Source: RBG-16-66-20 sp049651845
GTDB lineage: Bacteria; Pseudomonadota; Gammaproteobacteria; Burkholderiales; SG8-39
Assembly (NCBI GenBank): GCA_049651845.1
Contig: JBASCW010000049.1
Location: 48,324 to 112,323, forward strand
Direction of reading: 5' to 3'
DNA: 64,000 bases
Shown here one piece after another: positions 8,630-17,496 of this stretch. The notes beneath the pieces were generated by a model. The model was not told the origin of the DNA, did no database searches, and saw only the letters and a list, made by a program, of their open reading frames with translations. The first letter of the stretch is position 1. Each line of letters opens with the position of its first letter. The translations under genes and the position numbers were made by a program.

Positions 8630-9741
8630 AGCTCGTCATCCTCCTGCTGTTGCTGGCTGCGGGATCGGCGCAGGCCCACAAGCCGAGCGACAGCTACCTC
8701 GCGATCCGGGTGGATGGCGCGGCAGTGCGCGGCCAGTGGGACATCGCGCTGCGCGATCTCGAGTTCGCGCTCGGGCTGGATGCGGACGGCAACGGCGAGA
8801 TCACCTGGGGCGAGCTCAAGGCGAAGCGCAGGGAGGTCGAAGCCCTCGCCCTTTCCCGCTTGAGGATTGCTGCGGACGGCGATGCCTGCACCCTGACCCC
8901 CGCGGAGTTCCTGGTCGACGAGCACAGCGACGGCGCCTATGCGGTACTGCGCTTCGATGCCGCGTGCGGCGCCCGTGCGCCCGCGGCGCTGGAGATCGGC
9001 TACCGCCTGTTCTTCGACCTCGATCCCACGCACCGCGGGCTGCTGCGCTTCGAGCGCGGCGGCGCGACGCAGACCGGCGTGCTGTCGCCGGAGCAGCCGG
9101 CGCTGACCATGCGCGCCGGCGAGTCCTCGCCGCTGGCGCAGTTCCTCGACTACCTGCGCGAGGGCCTCTGGCACATCTGGATCGGTTTCGACCACGTCCT
9201 GTTCGTGCTGTCGCTGCTGCTGCCTTCAGTCCTCGTTCTCAGGAACGGGGCCTGGCAAGCCGCCGGGCGCTTTCGCGACACCTTCTGGGACGTCTTCAAG
9301 GTGGTGACCTCGTTCACCATCGCGCATTCGATCACCCTGTCGCTCGCCACGCTGTCGGTGATCGCGCTGCCCGCGCGCCTGGTGGAGTCGGTCATCGCGC
9401 TCTCGGTGGTGCTCGCCGCGCTCAACAATCTGCGGCCTGTGGTCGCCGAGCGGCGCTGGGCGGTCGCCTTCGCGTTCGGCCTGATCCACGGCTTCGGTTT
9501 CGCCAGCGTGCTCGCCGATCTCGGCCTGCCGCAGGCAACCCTGCTGCTCGCGCTGGTCGGCTTCAACCTCGGCGTTGAGGCAGGTCAACTCGCGATCGTG
9601 GCGGCCTTCCTGCCGATCGCCTACGCGCTGCGCCGCACCTGGTTCTACCGGCGGCTGGTGTTCGCCGGCGGTTCGGCGGCGATCGCGCTGGTGGCCTCGG
9701 TTTGGCTGGCGGAACGGGTTTTCGACATCAAGCTCCTATAA
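8626..9741 (+). CDS. HupE/UreJ family membrane protein with EF-hand-like motif
   Basis: A 371-residue protein with a signal peptide (cleavage after AQA near residue 17), a soluble N-terminal domain and a C-terminal membrane domain of six or so helices. The C-terminal part carries the HupE/UreJ_2 family patterns GFDHVLFVLSLLLPS, FTIAHSITLSLA and FAFGLIHGFGFAS with membrane histidines that may bind nickel or another metal. Residues 52-63 (DADGNGEITWGE) form a canonical EF-hand calcium loop in the periplasmic part. The GTG start overlaps the TPR gene stop by two bases. A metal-transport or metal-sensing role is inference only. Confidence 0.82.
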   Translation: MKLVILLLLLAAGSAQAHKPSDSYLAIRVDGAAVRGQWDIALRDLEFALGLDADGNGEITWGELKAKRREVEALALSRLRIAADGDACTLTPAEFLVDEHSDGAYAVLRFDAACGARAPAALEIGYRLFFDLDPTHRGLLRFERGGATQTGVLSPEQPALTMRAGESSPLAQFLDYLREGLWHIWIGFDHVLFVLSLLLPSVLVLRNGAWQAAGRFRDTFWDVFKVVTSFTIAHSITLSLATLSVIALPARLVESVIALSVVLAALNNLRPVVAERRWAVAFAFGLIHGFGFASVLADLGLPQATLLLALVGFNLGVEAGQLAIVAAFLPIAYALRRTWFYRRLVFAGGSAAIALVASVWLAERVFDIKLL

Positions 9742-9778
9742 TGTCGTTTTTTCCGCACATCCCCCCGCAGGAGCATCC

Positions 9779-11035
9779 ATGGCGTACAAGCACATCAAGG
9801 TCCCGTCCAACGGCGAGAAGATCAAGGTCAACAAGGACTTCTCCCTGTCGGTGCCGGACAACCCGATCATTCCCTTCATCATCGGCGACGGTACCGGCGT
9901 CGACATCACGCCGGTGATGCTCAAGGTGGTGGACGCGGCGGTGCAGAAGTCCTATGGCGGCAAGAAGAAGATCGTGTGGATGGAGATGTACGCGGGCGAG
10001 AAGTCCTGCCAAGTCTACGGCGAGAACGTCTGGCTGCCCGACGAGACGCTGGAAGCCTCCAGGGAGTTCGTGGTCTCGATCAAGGGGCCACTCACCACGC
10101 CGGTCGGCGGCGGCATCCGCTCGATCAACGTCGCGCTGCGCCAGGAGCTCGATCTCTACGTCTGCCTGCGCCCGGTGCGCTGGTTCACCGGCGTGCCCTC
10201 GCCGCTCAAGGAGCCCGACAAGGTGGACATGGTGATCTTCCGCGAGAACGCGGAGGACATCTACGCGGGCATCGAATGGCCCGCGAAGTCGCCCGAGGTG
10301 AAGAAGGTCATCGACTTCCTCATCAAGGAGATGAAGGTGAAGAAGATCCGCTTCCCGGATTCCTCGGCGATCGGCATCAAGCCGGTCTCCATCGAAGGCT
10401 CGGAGCGCCTGATCCGCAGGGCCTACCAGTACGCGATCGACAACAAGCGCAAGTCGGTGACGCTGGTGCACAAGGGCAACATCCAGAAGTTCACCGAGGG
10501 CGGCTTCCGCGACTGGGGCTACCAGCTCGCGCAGAAGGAGTTCGGCGCCAAGCTGATCGACGGCGGCCCCTGGTGCAGCTTCAAGAACCCGAAGGGCGGC
10601 CCGGACATCGTGGTGAAGGACGTGATCACCGATGCCATGCTGCAGCAGATCCTGCTGCGGCCCGCGGAGTACGACGTCCTCGCCACGACGAACCTCAACG
10701 GTGACTACATTTCGGACGCACTCGCGGCCGAAGTGGGCGGCATCGGCATCGCACCGGGCGCCAATCTGTCGGACACCGTGGCGATGTTCGAAGCCACGCA
10801 CGGCACCGCGCCCAAGTACGCCGGCAAGGACCAGGTCAACCCCGGCTCGGAGATCCTTTCCGCGGAAATGATGCTGCGGCACATGGGCTGGACCGAGGCG
10901 GCGGATGCGATCATCAAGTCGATGGAGAAAGCGATCGGCGACAAGATCGTGACCTACGACTTCGCGCGCCAGATGGAAGGCGCGAAGAAGGTGTCCTGCT
11001 CCGGCTTCGGCCAGGCGATGATCGAAAGAATGTGA
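9779..11035 (+). CDS. icd: NADP-dependent isocitrate dehydrogenase
   Basis: A 418-residue enzyme that converts isocitrate to 2-oxoglutarate in the TCA cycle. The sequence is typical of bacterial NADP-IDH: isocitrate-binding SINVALRQ with the phosphorylatable Ser115 (equivalent to Ser113 of E. coli), the Mg-binding ATTNLNGDYISD segment, and HGTAPKYAGKD, whose Lys-Tyr pair favours NADP. The ATG at 9779 follows GGAG. A strong terminator lies 20 bases beyond the stop, so the gene is transcribed alone. Confidence 0.97.
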   Translation: MAYKHIKVPSNGEKIKVNKDFSLSVPDNPIIPFIIGDGTGVDITPVMLKVVDAAVQKSYGGKKKIVWMEMYAGEKSCQVYGENVWLPDETLEASREFVVSIKGPLTTPVGGGIRSINVALRQELDLYVCLRPVRWFTGVPSPLKEPDKVDMVIFRENAEDIYAGIEWPAKSPEVKKVIDFLIKEMKVKKIRFPDSSAIGIKPVSIEGSERLIRRAYQYAIDNKRKSVTLVHKGNIQKFTEGGFRDWGYQLAQKEFGAKLIDGGPWCSFKNPKGGPDIVVKDVITDAMLQQILLRPAEYDVLATTNLNGDYISDALAAEVGGIGIAPGANLSDTVAMFEATHGTAPKYAGKDQVNPGSEILSAEMMLRHMGWTEAADAIIKSMEKAIGDKIVTYDFARQMEGAKKVSCSGFGQAMIERM

Positions 11036-11050
11036 CTTTTTGCCTGCAAC

Positions 11051-11080
11051 AAAAAAAGCCGCCCGAGGGCGGCTTTTTTC
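11051..11080. terminator. Bidirectional terminator between icd and the cold-shock gene
   Basis: The hairpin GCCGCCC-GAG-GGGCGGC (11058-11073) is flanked by an A-run on the left and a T-run on the right, so it can stop both icd (plus) and the convergent cold-shock gene (minus). Confidence 0.9.
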
Positions 11081-11097
11081 ATGGTGGTGACCGGCGG

Positions 11098-11301
11098 CTA
11101 GCTCTTCTGGATGTTCGAGGCCTGCTTGCCCTTGGGGCCCTGGACGACGTCGAAGCTGACCTTCTGGCCTTCCTTGAGCGTCTTGAAGCCCTGCATGTTG
11201 ATCGCCGAGAAATGCGCGAACAGGTCCTCGCTGCCGTCGTCCGGCGTGATGAACCCGTAGCCTTTCGCGTCGTTGAACCACTTGACGGTGCCCGTTGCCA
11301 T
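11098..11301 (-). CDS. Cold-shock domain protein (CspA family)
   Basis: A 67-residue single cold-shock domain protein that binds single-stranded RNA/DNA and melts RNA secondary structure. RNP1 is KGYGFI (residues 13-18) and RNP2 is DLFAHF, a common betaproteobacterial variant of VFVHF. The sequence begins MATGTVKWFND from the ATG at 11301 with an AGGGAT-type ribosome site upstream. It is convergent with icd and divergent from clpS; this icd-csp-clpS-clpA order is familiar in betaproteobacteria. Confidence 0.95.
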   Translation of the reverse strand: MATGTVKWFNDAKGYGFITPDDGSEDLFAHFSAINMQGFKTLKEGQKVSFDVVQGPKGKQASNIQKS

Positions 11302-11434
11302 CGAAACATCCCTCTCCTTGGTTGACCTTCGGCGGCTTTTACGCGCCTTCGAAACCCCCGTCAAGGGGGCGGGTACTGGGGTTTGCGTCCCCCCGGCGCA
11401 TTGATTAGGATAGAAACGGCCGGCCAGCACATGC

Positions 11435-11737
11435 ATGCAGCACAAGGACGATTCGGTAGTCGAGGCGAAGAAGGCGAAGGTAAAACTTCCGCCGATGTAC
11501 CAGGTTTTGCTGCTCAACGACGATTACACGCCGATGGAGTTCGTGGTGCTGGTGCTGCAGAAGTTCTTCGCCATGACCCGGGAGCGGGCGACCCAGGTGA
11601 TGTTGAAAGTCCACCGCGAGGGCATGGGCGTCTGCGGCGTGTATCCGCACGACGTGGCATCCACCAAGGTCCAGCAAGTATCGTCGTACGCACGCAAGCA
11701 CCAGCATCCGCTGCAATGCGTGATGGAGAAGACCTGA
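11435..11737 (+). CDS. clpS: ATP-dependent Clp protease adaptor ClpS
   Basis: A 100-residue N-recognin adaptor that hands N-degron substrates to ClpAP. The conserved core PPMYQVLLLNDDYTPMEFVV and the ligand-pocket region with VMLKVHREGMGVCGVY are intact. The start is the second of two overlapping ATGs (11435). It lies one base before clpA, its functional partner, in a compact two-gene operon. Confidence 0.96.
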   Translation: MQHKDDSVVEAKKAKVKLPPMYQVLLLNDDYTPMEFVVLVLQKFFAMTRERATQVMLKVHREGMGVCGVYPHDVASTKVQQVSSYARKHQHPLQCVMEKT

Positions 11738-11738
11738 C

Positions 11739-14024
<2,286 letters not shown>

Positions 14025-14189
14025 ACGATCGTCGGCGGCACGGCGGCGCGCCACGGCAGCGCGTAACGAATCCGCCACACGCTTGTCGGGGCGTTGCGCT
14101 TGGCGGTCGTGCCCGACGATCTCCCGTGGCGCCGCGCAGCGCAGACCCGCTTGCTGCGGAAAAACTCGCACGCGCTCCCGGCCGACCAT

Positions 14190-14221
14190 GAATTCGCCGT
14201 TCAGCCGAGAAGTGCCGCTTC
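14190..14221 (+). promoter_or_regulatory. Candidate tandem activator sites upstream of the hydrolase operon
   Basis: Two 13-base dyads with the pattern GAA-N7-TTC lie at 14190-14202 (GAATTCGCCGTTC) and 14209-14221 (GAAGTGCCGCTTC), centres 19 bases apart. They sit 130-160 bases upstream of the sigma54 promoter at 14351, the usual distance for enhancer-type sites. The second differs from a site upstream of the activator gene (17246-17258) at only three positions. Binding by the 17497 regulator is inference. Confidence 0.5.
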
Positions 14222-14350
14222 AGCCAAGCTGAATCGGATCATAAACAAGCGGTTAGCGTATTCTCTGGTCGTACCGAGCGCTTCTCATCGTGCCTGCCCG
14301 TTCGGTCCGTGCGGCTGTCTAAACCATTGAATTCACACTAACCGGGTTGC

Positions 14351-14366
14351 TGGCACGGCGCGTGCA
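14351..14366 (+). promoter_or_regulatory. Sigma54 (RpoN) promoter of the CS2-hydrolase-like operon
   Basis: TGGCACGGCGCGTGCA matches the -24/-12 consensus TGGCACG-N4-TTGCW at all but one base, with GG and GC exactly ten bases apart. Transcription would begin near 14378, about 50 bases before the GTG of the hydrolase gene. A sigma54 activator is encoded 3 kb downstream. Confidence 0.8.
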
Positions 14367-14427
14367 AAGGACTCGCTGTCGCGCCCGCGTCCGGCGGACG
14401 CCGCTTGCAACCGAGAGGAGTGAGTCC

Positions 14428-15081
14428 GTGAGCACATTGAAGGAGCAACTTGAGAAAGCAGTATCGGAAAGGGAGCAGTGGGAAATCCGGCGCCAATATG
14501 GCGCGCAAGGTCCGAACATGCGGCGCTTGTGGGTGCTCGCGTGCATGGACGAGCGACTGCCGGTGGACGAGGCGCTCGGCATTCGCGCCGATGGGCCGGT
14601 CGGCGGCGGCGACGCGCATCTGTTCAGGAACGCCGGCGGGATCGTGACCGACGACGCGGTCCGCTCGGCCATGCTGACGATCAATTTCTTCGGCACGCGC
14701 GAGATCATCGTGCTGCAGCACACCGGCTGCGGGATGCTTTCCGCTAACGGCGCGGACCTCGTCGCCGCACTGCGCGGTAAGGGCATCGACGTGGACAACA
14801 TCGTGCTCGACCCGACTCTGCCGGAACTCAAACTCGACAAGGGCGCGTTCGGCAAATGGATCGGCATGATGGACGACGTGGACGAGACCTGCACGAAGAC
14901 GGTCGAGGCGTTCCGCAACCATCCGCTGATTCCGAAAGACATCACCATCAGCGGCTGGGTATGGGAAACCGAGTTCCGGCGCCTGCGCGCGCCGAACAAA
15001 GGCGCGAAGAACCGGTCGGTCACGCAGCCTACCGCTGCCTCAATGAACGTGAAGGGATCGCAACCGCGGCGTTGGGCGTGA
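14428..15081 (+). CDS. Beta-carbonic-anhydrase-fold protein, probable CS2/COS hydrolase
   Basis: A 217-residue zinc enzyme of the beta-carbonic anhydrase superfamily. Zinc ligands are C39, H98 and C101, with the D41/R43 dyad in the CMDER motif. Remembered sequence of the Acidianus CS2 hydrolase shows the same signatures: CMDER rather than CMDAR/CMDSR, RNAGGIVTDDA, NFFGT-EI and, near the C terminus, NHPLIPKD followed by RLR-PN. That enzyme splits CS2 to H2S and CO2 through COS. The start is a GTG at 14428 with GAGAGGAG upstream. It is the first gene after a sigma54 promoter, and a flavocytochrome c sulfide dehydrogenase lies downstream, which fits a sulfide-producing role. A true carbonic anhydrase or a COS hydrolase remains possible. 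Confidence 0.72.
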   Translation: MSTLKEQLEKAVSEREQWEIRRQYGAQGPNMRRLWVLACMDERLPVDEALGIRADGPVGGGDAHLFRNAGGIVTDDAVRSAMLTINFFGTREIIVLQHTGCGMLSANGADLVAALRGKGIDVDNIVLDPTLPELKLDKGAFGKWIGMMDDVDETCTKTVEAFRNHPLIPKDITISGWVWETEFRRLRAPNKGAKNRSVTQPTAASMNVKGSQPRRWA

Positions 15082-15168
15082 CGAGGCGCGCGCCGGGCTA
15101 GACGGGTCGGCCGGTCGGCGCGAATCCTGCGCTCGGCTGGCCGGCGTTTCGTGCCTTGGTGCCTTTGC

Positions 15169-15384
15169 ATGCCGACATTCGACTTCCGCTGCCCCGAGTG
15201 CGCGCTGGTCTTCGAGGAACGCTCGTCCGGCGGCGCGCCCGAGCCTGCTTGCCCGCAGTGCGGCTCGGCCGCGCACAAGGTATTTCTCAGTGCCCCGGCC
15301 GTGCATGACTCGCTCGCCGCAGGACGCGAGGCTGCGATGCGCTCGCTTCCCGAGTGCGGCAAGGGCTGCCGCTGCTGTCCCTAG
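15169..15384 (+). CDS. FmdB-family zinc ribbon protein
   Basis: A 71-residue protein that begins MPTFDFRCPEC and carries two CxxC pairs (C8/C11 and C28/C31), forming the small zinc ribbon typical of the FmdB family of putative regulators. A second Cys-rich cluster (C63, C67, C69, C70) ends the protein and is unusual in its density. It lies 87 bases after the hydrolase gene in the same direction and probably on the same transcript. Its role is unknown; FmdB proteins often accompany amidase or hydrolase genes. Confidence 0.8.
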   Translation: MPTFDFRCPECALVFEERSSGGAPEPACPQCGSAAHKVFLSAPAVHDSLAAGREAAMRSLPECGKGCRCCP

Positions 15385-15473
15385 GTCCGGGTGGCGGCGC
15401 GTGCGGGGGCGGCCGGGACAGGCCACGCAGCGCAAGCCCAGGCGAATTCAACCCAACCAGTCAGGAGAAGTCC

Positions 15474-15914
15474 ATGAACCTTGCTCTTGCCATCGCGAGC
15501 GCCGCGCCGCGCTCGGACCGGCTTGGCGTTGCCATCTCAACCATCTGCATCTTGCACTGCCTCGCGATGCCCGTTATCGCGGTCCTTCTACCGATTGCCG
15601 CGGCGCTCGAGGGAACGACGCATGCGGCCCTCGCCGCCGGGATCGTGCTGGTCGGCGCAGTCGCGTTCGTTCCCGGCTATCGAAGTCACCGCAAAGCCGC
15701 AGTCCTTGCGCTTGCGGTCGCGGGCGCGAGCGCGATCGTCTCGCCGCTGGTGTTCGAGGCACTCGAGGCGGAGGGAGTCGAACAAGCGCTGATCGCGGGC
15801 GGCGGCGCGGCGCTGATCGCGGCTCACTTGGCGAACGTCTATTTCTGCCGCGTGTGCCCCGGGCGCGCTCACGAAAAAGGCTGCGTGCCACGCCTGTCCG
15901 GGCGGAGCGGCTGA
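15474..15914 (+). CDS. MerC-like membrane protein
   Basis: A 146-residue protein with four predicted membrane helices. The first helix carries the MerC-domain motif CILHCLAMP (C25, H28, C29), which in MerC binds mercuric ion. The C terminus holds two more Cys residues (FCRVCPG). No other mer genes are nearby, so transport or binding of a soft metal, sulfide-related species or another ligand is as likely as mercury uptake. CAGGAGA precedes the ATG at 15474. Confidence 0.75.
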   Translation: MNLALAIASAAPRSDRLGVAISTICILHCLAMPVIAVLLPIAAALEGTTHAALAAGIVLVGAVAFVPGYRSHRKAAVLALAVAGASAIVSPLVFEALEAEGVEQALIAGGGAALIAAHLANVYFCRVCPGRAHEKGCVPRLSGRSG

Positions 15915-15931
15915 GCCGTGCGGCCGCTCGC

Positions 15932-17212
15932 GTGCGCTCAGCGCCGGTTTTGCCCACCGGTTGCGAAGGGCGCCGCGCGCCGGCCCGCAGCGGCGCTCCA
16001 GTCTCCGGCGCCCGCTGCAAATGCACGGCATGCCTGGCAGGGGCGGTCGCCTTGATGCTCGTCCTCATGCCCGTCCAGAAGACCCTCGCGGGCGGCGAGC
16101 AAGTCGATGCCGGCGGACGACACAGCCCCTTCGCGATCGAAGCCACCTATTTCCCGGTCATCGGCCGCGCCAATGCGCCCAGCGCGCGTCTCGAGCAGCT
16201 GCAAGGCGGGGAGCACGAGTCGAATCGCAACGGCCGGCCTCTCCACATGATTTCCGTCTCGCCCAGCCTCCGCGTCGGCGACGCCGCCGCCATTCGTGCG
16301 GCATTCGCTGGCCGGGCGATTCGGGGCGAAGCGTGGACTACGGAACTGGAAGAAGGGTACGCGCGCTTGGGACGAGAGGCTGACGGCCCGGTTCTCAAGC
16401 TGGGAAGGTTCTACACCGAGTTCGGGCGGATCAATCCGCAGCATTTCGAGGACGCCGATTTCGTCGATAAGCCGGTCGTTCACAAACGCGTTCTCGGCCC
16501 CGATGTCCTCGCGGGATGGGGCATCTCGGCCGCGGTGCCATTCGGCGAGCGCGCAGCAGGGCGCGTACTGGTCAACGTTCAAAGTCCAGGCGGAGGCGAT
16601 GCAACGAGCTTTCTTTCGGGAGAGGGCGAGAGCCTCGGTGGCCGAACGCTCATCCGGCGCCGCGCGCGCGGGCTACGCGAGTGGCTCCACCTCGTGCGTT
16701 GGGAGCCGCCGGCGTTTCGCGGCGAGCGCGGCGAGGTGCGAGCCGGCGTTTCGGTTCTGCGCGGACCGAACGCCTCCGGCCGAACAACTGGCACGCAGGT
16801 CCTGGGCGCCGACTTCCTGCTGCGCACGCGAGGGCGAGAGAATACCGATGGCGCGCCAGCATTCTCCTGGCACGCCGAATGGCTAGCGCGCCGCTACGAG
16901 GGGGGCGATCCTGGGGACCCTACGCGTGAAATCCTGCGGGACGCAGGGTGGTCGAGCCAGTGCCTCTACGCCCCAGGTCCGCACCTGCGCGTCGGCCTGC
17001 GACTGGATCGCGCGGCCGGCAGCGGCGGCGATTTTGGCGACCCCGAACGCGATGCCCGCCGACGGTCCGCAGTGCTCTTTATGTGGCAGCCGCGCGAGGA
17101 CTTGAGTCTTCGCGTCCAACTCAACAGGGTTTCGACGCCGCAGGTCGAATTCGGGCGCGCGCGAATCCTCGTGTTCCAACTGCGCTGGCATTTCGAAACC
17201 GATAACCACTGA
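15932..17212 (+). CDS. Outer-membrane beta-barrel protein (porin-like)
   Basis: A roughly 426-residue exported protein. After a long, Cys- and Arg-containing N region there is a hydrophobic core (LAGAVALMLVLMPV) and likely cleavage near TLAG. The mature part alternates short amphipathic strands, and LGRFYTEFGRINPQHFEDADFVDKP recalls a family of zinc-regulated TonB-linked or porin-like outer-membrane proteins, without a plug domain that I can see. It ends with a strand (ILVFQLRWHF). The start is uncertain: the GTG at 15932 is preferred, with a TTG at 15950 as an alternative. It is the last gene of the presumed hydrolase operon and could admit the substrate. Confidence 0.6.
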   Translation: MRSAPVLPTGCEGRRAPARSGAPVSGARCKCTACLAGAVALMLVLMPVQKTLAGGEQVDAGGRHSPFAIEATYFPVIGRANAPSARLEQLQGGEHESNRNGRPLHMISVSPSLRVGDAAAIRAAFAGRAIRGEAWTTELEEGYARLGREADGPVLKLGRFYTEFGRINPQHFEDADFVDKPVVHKRVLGPDVLAGWGISAAVPFGERAAGRVLVNVQSPGGGDATSFLSGEGESLGGRTLIRRRARGLREWLHLVRWEPPAFRGERGEVRAGVSVLRGPNASGRTTGTQVLGADFLLRTRGRENTDGAPAFSWHAEWLARRYEGGDPGDPTREILRDAGWSSQCLYAPGPHLRVGLRLDRAAGSGGDFGDPERDARRRSAVLFMWQPREDLSLRVQLNRVSTPQVEFGRARILVFQLRWHFETDNH

Positions 17213-17225
17213 ACGACCCACATGC

Positions 17226-17258
17226 GAAGTCGGCCTTCGCAACAGGAAGTACTACTTC
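17226..17258 (+). promoter_or_regulatory. Candidate tandem activator sites upstream of the regulator gene
   Basis: Two GAA-N7-TTC dyads, GAAGTCGGCCTTC (17226-17238) and GAAGTACTACTTC (17246-17258), have centres 20 bases apart, about two helical turns. The nearer one ends 123 bases before the sigma54 promoter at 17381. The first is embedded in a longer perfect repeat TGCGAAG-N5-CTTCGCA that could also fold in RNA after the barrel gene. Confidence 0.55.
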
Positions 17259-17380
17259 GCGCTATGTGCTCTCCGCAACATCACCGGATGGCAAGCCGCG
17301 CCGTCCGCAGCGGATACTCGCGCTCACGCTACGCAGGGAAACCGCATGGCGGGTGCAAGACGGCTCGCACCAGGTGCAGT

Positions 17381-17396
17381 TGGCACGTCTCTTGCT
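17381..17396 (+). promoter_or_regulatory. Sigma54 (RpoN) promoter of the activator gene
   Basis: TGGCACGTCTCTTGCT contains both consensus blocks, TGGCACG and TTGCT, with GG-N10-GC spacing. It lies 100 bases before the ATG of the sigma54-dependent activator, so the activator may drive its own transcription. Confidence 0.85.
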
Positions 17397-17496
17397 GAGG
17401 ACTAAGATTGGCCGGGCGGGGGAGCGGTTGCGCATGGAGTCCGACAAGCGCCTGTCGGAATGCGGTAGCCTCCGTCAATCGCCGGAGGAGGAACGC

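Larger units (their letters stand above)
14025..14427 (+). other. 403-base intergenic region between clpA and the hydrolase gene
   Basis: No convincing coding frame is present. The region holds two GAA-N7-TTC dyads (14190-14221), an adjacent perfect inverted repeat TTCAGC-CAA-GCTGAA (14219-14233), a sigma54 promoter (14351-14366) and a ribosome site before the GTG at 14428. No clear clpA terminator was seen. Confidence 0.7.

Noticed and set aside
14094..14330. 78-residue plus-strand frame between clpA and the hydrolase gene
   Set aside because: No ribosome site, no family resemblance, and it overlaps the regulatory dyads.
15390..15410. Second sigma54 promoter before the MerC-like gene (TGGCGGCGCGTGC)
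   Set aside because: GG and GC are only eight bases apart; sigma54 needs ten.
15474..15914. Mercury resistance locus
   Set aside because: Only a MerC-like protein is present; merR, merT, merP and merA are absent, so a mer operon is not supported.
16796..16880. TGGCACG sequences inside the barrel gene
   Set aside because: No GC at the -12 position and they lie inside the coding region.
17223..17241. Terminator hairpin after the barrel gene
   Set aside because: TGCGAAG-N5-CTTCGCA is a perfect repeat but lacks a T-run; it fits better as part of the activator-site pair, though both uses are possible.
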